Positions 6,361 to 10,273 of a DNA stretch of 10,273 nt are shown in pieces (position 1 is the first letter of the stretch; every line of letters begins with the position of its first letter). Made by a program: the position numbers and the translations under genes. The notes under the pieces are model-generated. The model was not told where the DNA came from, made no database searches, and saw nothing but the letters and a program-made list of their open reading frames with translations. The stretch spans positions 1 through 10,273 of the forward strand of contig DKFG01000042.1 of assembly GCA_002452325.1 (NCBI GenBank), read 5' to 3'. The stretch is from Geobacter sp. UBA6802 (lineage in GTDB: Bacteria > Desulfobacterota > Desulfuromonadia > Geobacterales > Pseudopelobacteraceae).

Positions 6361-8744
6361 GGGGTATGGAGCAGGTACGCGGACTGTTGATCGTGCTGTT
6401 GCTGGTGCTGTCCTGGGCGGGGCAGCTGCAGGCGCATCCGCTGCGGGTGGTGATGGACGACAACTACCCTCCTTTTGTTCTGAAGGCACCGGACGGTACA
6501 CCGCAGGGGATTCTGGTTGACCAGTGGCGTTTGTGGGAGCAGAAGACCGGCATAAAGGTTGAACTGCAGGCCATGGACTGGGCCGAGGCCAAGAAGCGGA
6601 TGCAGGCCGGCGAGTTTAAGGTGATTGATACCATTTTCAAGACCGAAGAGCGCCAGGCACAGTATGACTTTTCCGAGCCTTACGCTACCCTGGATGTGCC
6701 GGTTTTCTTTGATCGTGAAATTACCGGAATCAAGGATGTTTCATCCCTGAACGGTTTCAGGGTGGGTGTCAAGGAGGGGGATGCAGTCATTGAATACCTG
6801 CACCGGCATGGCATTGACAACCTGGTGCTGTACCCCAGTTATGAAGCGATCATCAAGGATGCCAAGGCTGGCAAGTTGTCTGTTTTCTCGGTGGATCAGC
6901 CGCCGGCGTTGTTCTTTCTTCATAAATACGGGCTTGCAGAGCGGTTCAGGCATACCACTCCTCTCTATACCGGCCAGTTTCACCGGGCGGTACACAAAGG
7001 CGATCTGGCCACCCTCAAGCTGGTGGAGGACGGTTTCAAGGCGATTACTCCGGCAGAGCTGCAGCAGATAGAGCGTACCTGGTACGGTTCTGCCCCTGAC
7101 GTTGCAGGCCGCAATCTGATCTGGCTTGCCTGGGTTGCCGGCGGTGGCAGTCTGCTTGCGCTGTTGCTGTTTGTCTGGAACCGGGGGTTGCGCAGGCTGG
7201 TGGAACGGAAGACTGCCGAACTGCGGGAGGGGGAAGAGTGTTTTCGCTCGTTGATCGACCTTGCGGCCGACATGATCCTGCAGGGAAGTTCGGAGGGAGT
7301 TATTATCAGTGCAAATCATGAGGCCGAACAGCTGACCGGCTACCAGCGCGATGAGCTGATCGGCATGCATATCAGCGCTCTGTTTAATCCGGAGGAGATG
7401 CAACGGGTGCCGTTTCAGTTCGAGCTGCTCAAGCAGGGACAAACAGTCAGAAATGAACGGTTTCTACGCCGTAAGGACGGCAGTCTGGTGCCGATTGATA
7501 TGAACACCAAGATGATGCCGGATCGCACCTACCAGACCTTTGTGCGGGATATTTCCGATCAGAAGCAGATCGAACAGGAGCTGATCAGTGCCCGTCAGGC
7601 CGCTGAGGGGGCCAATGAGGCCAAAAGCCTGTTTCTGGCCAACATGAGCCATGAGATCCGCACGCCGCTGAACGCCATCATCGGCATCAACTCGTTGCTG
7701 GCAGAACGGCTGGATGCCGGCGAACTGCGGGAACTGGCCAAAGATTCCATGGCGGCGGCCAACAACCTGCTCGAAATCATCAGTGATGTGCTGGATATCT
7801 CCAAGATAGAGGCCGGTAAGCTGGAGATCGTGCAGGTACCGTTTTCGCCCCGCATGCTGATCAATCAGCTTGAGCGGATGTTCGGGACCATGGTGCGGGA
7901 AAAGGGGCTGAGGTTTGAAGTGTCGCTGGCATCGGGCCTGCCTGATATGCTGCTTTCCGATCCGGCCAGGATCCAGCAGATTGGCGTCAACCTGCTATCC
8001 AATGCCCTCAAGTTTACCAGCCAGGGAGTGATCCGCCTGCGGCTGGGCGGTGTGCCGCGGGAAGACGGGCGGTTGCAGCTTGAACTGACGGTGAGCGACT
8101 CCGGTAAAGGGATCAAGCCGGAGAACCTGCAGCGGATTTTCGATCCGTTTATTCAGGAAGATCTCTCAACCACCCGTAAATTTGGCGGTACCGGTCTTGG
8201 TCTGGCTATCTCCAACCATCTGGCCGAGATGATGGGAGGGTCGATCAGTGCCGAGAGCAGGGTAGGTGAAGGCAGCACCTTCATCTGCCAGATTCCCTGT
8301 GCAGTCAGCACCCGCGAGACGCTCTCGGAAGAGCAGCTGGCCGGTGAGGCGCTGCGGGCCTCAACACGCCGGTTACGGATTCTGGTGGCTGAGGATTCTG
8401 TGGTGAACAGCAAGATGATGGAAGCGATCCTGCGGATGGAGGGGCACAAGGTGCGGTTTGCCGAAAACGGTCGTCTGGCGGTTGAACTCTGGCATCAGGA
8501 GCCGTTTGACCTGATTCTGATGGATATTCAGATGCCCGAGATGGATGGTATGCAGGCCACCGCCGCTATCCGGGCCGATGAAGCGGCAACCGGTCGACAT
8601 ATTCCGATTGTGGCCCTGACCGCCTACGCTATGAGCGGCGATCGGCAACGCTTCCTGGATGCCGGTATGGACGACTACCTGGCCAAGCCGATTACGGCAG
8701 AGCAGCTGCGGCGGCTGCTTTGGAAGTATGGTCGGGAGGAGTAA
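6357..8744 (+). CDS. Hybrid histidine kinase with periplasmic SBP_bac_3 sensor, PAS and receiver
   Basis: This 795-residue, BvgS-like sensor has a signal peptide or signal anchor (1-26) and a bacterial solute-binding family 3 domain (about 28-245; LRVVMDDNYPPF, RQAQYDFSEPY, GFRVGVKEGDA). One membrane span lies at about 254-274. A PAS domain follows (about 293-404; SANHEAEQLTGYQRDELIG), then HisKA with H432 in NMSHEIRTP. HATPase motifs are NLLSNALKF (545-553), DSGKGI (581-586) and GGTGLGL (610-616). The receiver (about 672-790) has E679/D680, phospho-acceptor D723 (LMDIQMP) and K777. Family 3 domains usually bind amino acids or other small polar ligands; the ligand here is unknown. There is one binding domain, not the tandem pair of BvgS, and no Hpt or DNA-binding domain. 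Start: ATG 6357 overlaps the upstream stop and follows GGGGAGAAGG; ATG 6366 is about as likely, with AAGG 9 nt upstream. The 3' end overlaps the convergent phospholipase-like gene by 53 bp. Confidence 0.94.
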   Translation: MRGMEQVRGLLIVLLLVLSWAGQLQAHPLRVVMDDNYPPFVLKAPDGTPQGILVDQWRLWEQKTGIKVELQAMDWAEAKKRMQAGEFKVIDTIFKTEERQAQYDFSEPYATLDVPVFFDREITGIKDVSSLNGFRVGVKEGDAVIEYLHRHGIDNLVLYPSYEAIIKDAKAGKLSVFSVDQPPALFFLHKYGLAERFRHTTPLYTGQFHRAVHKGDLATLKLVEDGFKAITPAELQQIERTWYGSAPDVAGRNLIWLAWVAGGGSLLALLLFVWNRGLRRLVERKTAELREGEECFRSLIDLAADMILQGSSEGVIISANHEAEQLTGYQRDELIGMHISALFNPEEMQRVPFQFELLKQGQTVRNERFLRRKDGSLVPIDMNTKMMPDRTYQTFVRDISDQKQIEQELISARQAAEGANEAKSLFLANMSHEIRTPLNAIIGINSLLAERLDAGELRELAKDSMAAANNLLEIISDVLDISKIEAGKLEIVQVPFSPRMLINQLERMFGTMVREKGLRFEVSLASGLPDMLLSDPARIQQIGVNLLSNALKFTSQGVIRLRLGGVPREDGRLQLELTVSDSGKGIKPENLQRIFDPFIQEDLSTTRKFGGTGLGLAISNHLAEMMGGSISAESRVGEGSTFICQIPCAVSTRETLSEEQLAGEALRASTRRLRILVAEDSVVNSKMMEAILRMEGHKVRFAENGRLAVELWHQEPFDLILMDIQMPEMDGMQATAAIRADEAATGRHIPIVALTAYAMSGDRQRFLDAGMDDYLAKPITAEQLRRLLWKYGREE

Positions 8745-9705
8745 GGCCGGTCAGTAGGTTTTCACCCGTCTGTGCTTCAAAGGCTTCCTGCAGCCCCAGT
8801 GCTTCCACCTGCTGCAGCATCCGGGATATCCTTGCTACTGCGCCGTGCGTAAGCTCCTGCGGTCCTTTGGCGCTGATCGCACTGGTTATCGGGTGCTGCC
8901 AGCTGTCCGGCCAGCTTCCCGCCCTTCCTCGCTTCCACCCGAATGGATAAAACAGTTGGTATTTACTCCGCAAAAACGGCACCGGCAGCAGCGCCAGGCA
9001 CCGGGCGACCAGCTGCCAGCCGGGCGATCCGTACATCCCCTGAATCAGACAGTGCAGTGATAACGCCTGCCGCAGCGCCTGCTTCGGCAGGACGCCTGCC
9101 GGGTCAAACAGGCCACTCAGCACCGTCACGGCGGGCTCCCGCACCCGTTCATCAAACAGATCCCGCAGTCGCAGCGCCGGTGGCTTTCGTTGCGTCGCAA
9201 GCAGCCAGAGATCAAGTTCCGTCTCAACGGCGTAGTGGCGTGCCATGTCGTTGCCGGAGAGGGCGTAGACAAACGGGTGGCAGACGATGTCGGCCTCGAT
9301 ATGGGCGGCTATTCCCAGCAGGCAGGCAGTAACCGAAGGGGCAAGGGTCAGGCTTCGACTACGCTCAGCCTGCGTAGAACGCTCAGCCTGCGTAGAACGC
9401 TCAGCCTGCGTAGAACACGGGTCAAGGGGGCAAGGGTCATCTGGTTTAACCCTTGACCTGTGACCCTCCAGAAAACGGATCAACGGCTCATAGCTGCTGC
9501 AGGGGGGATTGTGGAACTGTTCAGCGGCTGCAAGGGCTGCAGCACGCCAGCTGCCAGCCGCCAGGTGCAGCAGGGTGTCCGGCAGGACCGCGCCGGTCAG
9601 GTACAGCTGCCATTCCTGGTGCAGCAGTTTCCTTAAAGGGCTGTCCGGCGCCAGTTGTTCGGCTGCCTCTGCAGCCAGCCACCAGTGAATCAGCTCTTTG
9701 GGCAT
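8692..9705 (-). CDS. Zinc-dependent phospholipase C-like protein with in-frame repeat insertion
   Basis: This 337-residue protein begins MPKELIHWWLAAEAAE and contains WQLYLTGAVLPDTLLHLAAG (32-51) and LGIAAHIEADIVCHPFVYAL (130-149). Histidines and acidic residues at 7, 43, 47, 65, 135, 139 and 143 are spaced as in the Zn_dep_PLPC family (PF00882), where they ligate metal. No signal peptide is seen, and family members of this size in bacteria are mostly uncharacterised, so substrate and phospholipase activity are not established. Residues about 84-122 interrupt the fold region with a low-complexity segment containing three TQAERS repeats (99-116), encoded by inserted repeat DNA. The segment keeps the frame open. 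The start ATG at 9705 lacks a good ribosome-binding site, but the N-terminus fits the family. The 3' end overlaps the second kinase tail to tail, and the final KAAAAAALP looks like incidental coding through the kinase gene. Confidence 0.75.
   Translation of the reverse strand: MPKELIHWWLAAEAAEQLAPDSPLRKLLHQEWQLYLTGAVLPDTLLHLAAGSWRAAALAAAEQFHNPPCSSYEPLIRFLEGHRSRVKPDDPCPLDPCSTQAERSTQAERSTQAERSRSLTLAPSVTACLLGIAAHIEADIVCHPFVYALSGNDMARHYAVETELDLWLLATQRKPPALRLRDLFDERVREPAVTVLSGLFDPAGVLPKQALRQALSLHCLIQGMYGSPGWQLVARCLALLPVPFLRSKYQLFYPFGWKRGRAGSWPDSWQHPITSAISAKGPQELTHGAVARISRMLQQVEALGLQEAFEAQTGENLLTGLTPPDHTSKAAAAAALP
9362..9415. repeat. Three perfect 18-bp tandem repeats
   Basis: The unit CGCTCAGCCTGCGTAGAA occurs at 9362-9379, 9380-9397 and 9398-9415 without a mismatch. 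On the minus strand it encodes TQAERS three times. The first copy is preceded by CTTCGACTA, making CTACGC (9359-9364) and GCGTAG (9372-9377) an inverted repeat with a 7-nt loop. CTTCGACTACGCTCAGC-like sequences are familiar as short dispersed repeats in several bacterial genomes. An 18-bp period is divisible by three, so copy-number change would not break the frame. Confidence 0.95.
9419..9466. repeat. Nested inverted repeat next to the tandem array
   Basis: CAAGGGT (9431-9437) pairs with ACCCTTG (9449-9455) around an 11-nt loop, and the outer GGGTCA (9419-9424) pairs with TGACCC (9461-9466). The sequence is built from GGGTCAAGG / CCTTGACCC words. It lies inside a coding region and has no T-run, so it is not read as a terminator. 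Confidence 0.7.
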
Positions 9706-9750
9706 GGTTGGGGGGCTTGATGGGCGTGTGATACTGATAACTCAGTCCCC

Positions 9751-9789
9751 CTGTCTCCCCCTCCCCAGCCCTCCCCCGCTGGGGGAGGG
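9751..9789 (+). repeat. C/G-rich palindromic dispersed repeat, copy 1
   Basis: CCCTCCCCC (9769-9777) and GGGGGAGGG (9781-9789) form a perfect 9-bp stem with a GCT loop. It is preceded by CTGTCTCCCCCTCCCCAG (9751-9768), which has an imperfect inverted partner CTGGGGAGAGAGACAG at 9836-9851. There is no following T-run, so a rho-independent terminator is not supported. Confidence 0.8.
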
Positions 9790-9920
9790 TGTTTCACACG
9801 GACCTTGTTACTGGTGTCAGCGCAAATATCCCTTGCTGGGGAGAGAGACAGGCTGGTTACTCCTCCTCCCGGAAGGGAATGGATGGGAGGGCCAATGGCA
9901 GACATGCCTGTGTCGTCGGG

Positions 9921-9960
9921 GGTTACTCCTCCCCCCAGCGGGGGGAGGTTGGGAGGGGGG
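9921..9960 (-). repeat. C/G-rich palindromic dispersed repeat, copy 2 (inverted)
   Basis: CCTCCCCCC (9928-9936) and GGGGGGAGG (9940-9948) form a perfect 9-bp stem with an AGC loop, followed by TTGGGAGGGGGG. Read on the minus strand it matches copy 1: C-run, TCCC, CC, then the stem with GCT loop. It lies about 50-70 nt past the stop of the minus-strand GGDEF gene and could stall transcription, but it lacks a U-tract. Confidence 0.8.
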
Positions 9961-9996
9961 GCTGTTTGACTGTGAAAAACGAGAGGTTCCATGGTA

Positions 9997-10273
9997 TTAG
10001 CAGTGCAGGCGGGGGGTGGACACAATCCGGTTACGTCCCTGCTGTTTGGCCTGGTAGAGTGCCTTGTCGGCAGCCTCCTGCAGGCAGGTAATGGTCTGCT
10101 CACGCTGGGCTATGGCGGTGGCAATGCCGATACTCAACGTCACCCTGCCGTTCAGCGGGGTGGCCGGGTGGGGCAGGTCCAACCGCTCAACGGCCTGCAG
10201 GAACTCCTGGGCCACTACCAACGCCCCATCTACATCGGTCTCCGGCAACAACGCCATAAACTCCTCGCCGCCA
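9997..10273 (-). CDS. GGDEF-domain protein (putative diguanylate cyclase), C-terminal part
   Basis: The minus-strand frame runs off the window's right edge and ends at TAA 9999-9997. The first readable residues are the signature GGEEF followed by MALLPETDVDGA, so the catalytic half-site for GTP is present in the GGEEF variant that is normally active. The rest fits the C-terminal half of a GGDEF domain: VTLSIGIATA, then ADKALYQAKQQGRNRIV, and a short tail ending RLHC. The protein should make cyclic di-GMP from two GTP. The inhibitory RxxD site, if any, and all sensory domains lie outside the window. The GGDEF domain is the C-terminal domain of the protein. It reads in the same direction as the phospholipase-like gene but is separated from it by the repeat-rich spacer. 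Confidence 0.92.
   Translation of the reverse strand, partial: GGEEFMALLPETDVDGALVVAQEFLQAVERLDLPHPATPLNGRVTLSIGIATAIAQREQTITCLQEAADKALYQAKQQGRNRIVSTPRLHC

Larger units (their letters stand above)
9336..9466. repeat. Composite repeat element inserted within the phospholipase-like gene
   Basis: About 130 bp inside the minus-strand gene is made almost wholly of repeat sequence. A direct repeat AAGGGGCAAGGGTCA (9336-9350) recurs as AAGGGGGCAAGGGTCA (9424-9439). Between them lies the 3 x 18-bp tandem array, and after them a nested inverted repeat. The corresponding protein segment (about residues 82-123) is Pro/Cys/Arg/Ser-rich and unlike its surroundings. Boundaries are approximate; without a homologue lacking the segment, the insertion model is inference. 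Confidence 0.7.
9706..9996. other. Non-coding 291-bp spacer rich in C/G palindromes
   Basis: No credible gene lies between the phospholipase-like start and the GGDEF gene stop. Open frames here encode proline/glycine runs (PPPLGEG type) typical of translated palindromic repeats. The region holds two oppositely oriented copies of a C/G-rich palindrome (9751-9789 and 9921-9960), a 12-bp direct repeat GGTTACTCCTCC (9855-9866 and 9921-9932), and an unremarkable core. The promoter of the minus-strand phospholipase-like gene should also lie here, but I could not pick it out. Confidence 0.7.

Noticed and set aside
9362..9415. CRISPR array
   Set aside because: The units are directly adjacent, with no spacers, only 18 bp long and in a coding frame; no cas gene is near.
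9769..9789. Rho-independent terminator
   Set aside because: The stem is strong but no T-run follows on either strand.
9690..10103. Open frames on both strands with PPPLGEG / PPPAGEGWGGG peptides
   Set aside because: These are translations of the C/G palindromic repeats, a frequent source of false gene calls.

Overview
The window looks like chromosomal DNA of a moderately GC-rich, Gram-negative anaerobe of the Desulfuromonadota (Geobacter / Trichlorobacter / Pelobacter type). The support is protein flavour: a TonB receptor followed by a PF04392-type binding protein and a hybrid kinase, a high density of hybrid histidine kinases, a GGDEF protein, and GC-rich dispersed palindromes. The genus is an inference from recognition, not from a search.

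Left edge (1-199): the 5' end of a minus-strand cupin-like gene and a 111-bp divergent intergenic region that should hold promoters for both directions.

Main block (200-8744): six plus-strand genes packed head to tail. They are a TonB-dependent outer-membrane receptor, a periplasmic ABC-type substrate-binding protein with no permease or ATPase, a membrane hybrid histidine kinase, thiol peroxidase (tpx), a YihY/BrkB-family inner-membrane protein, and a second hybrid kinase with a periplasmic amino-acid-type binding domain. Junctions are overlaps or very short gaps (1-bp overlap, 90-bp gap, 32-bp overlap, 2-bp gap, 4-bp overlap), so one or two polycistronic units are likely. The first three genes read as a possible outer membrane to periplasm to kinase sensing chain. 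Both kinases end in a receiver domain and no Hpt or DNA-binding response regulator is present, so the output must lie elsewhere.

Right part (8692-10273): minus-strand genes. A zinc-dependent phospholipase C-like protein overlaps the second kinase tail to tail by 53 bp. It carries an in-frame insertion made of three perfect 18-bp tandem repeats flanked by other repeat sequence. A non-coding stretch of about 290 bp (9706-9996) follows, with two oppositely oriented copies of a C/G-rich palindromic dispersed repeat. The window ends inside a GGDEF (diguanylate cyclase) gene, cut exactly at its GGEEF signature.

No tRNA, rRNA, CRISPR array, transposase or integrase was seen. The most unusual items are the repeat insertion inside the phospholipase-like gene, the inverted repeat pair at 9751-9960, the kinase C-terminus that reads through the tpx ribosome-binding site, and the transporter-less receptor / binding protein / kinase trio.
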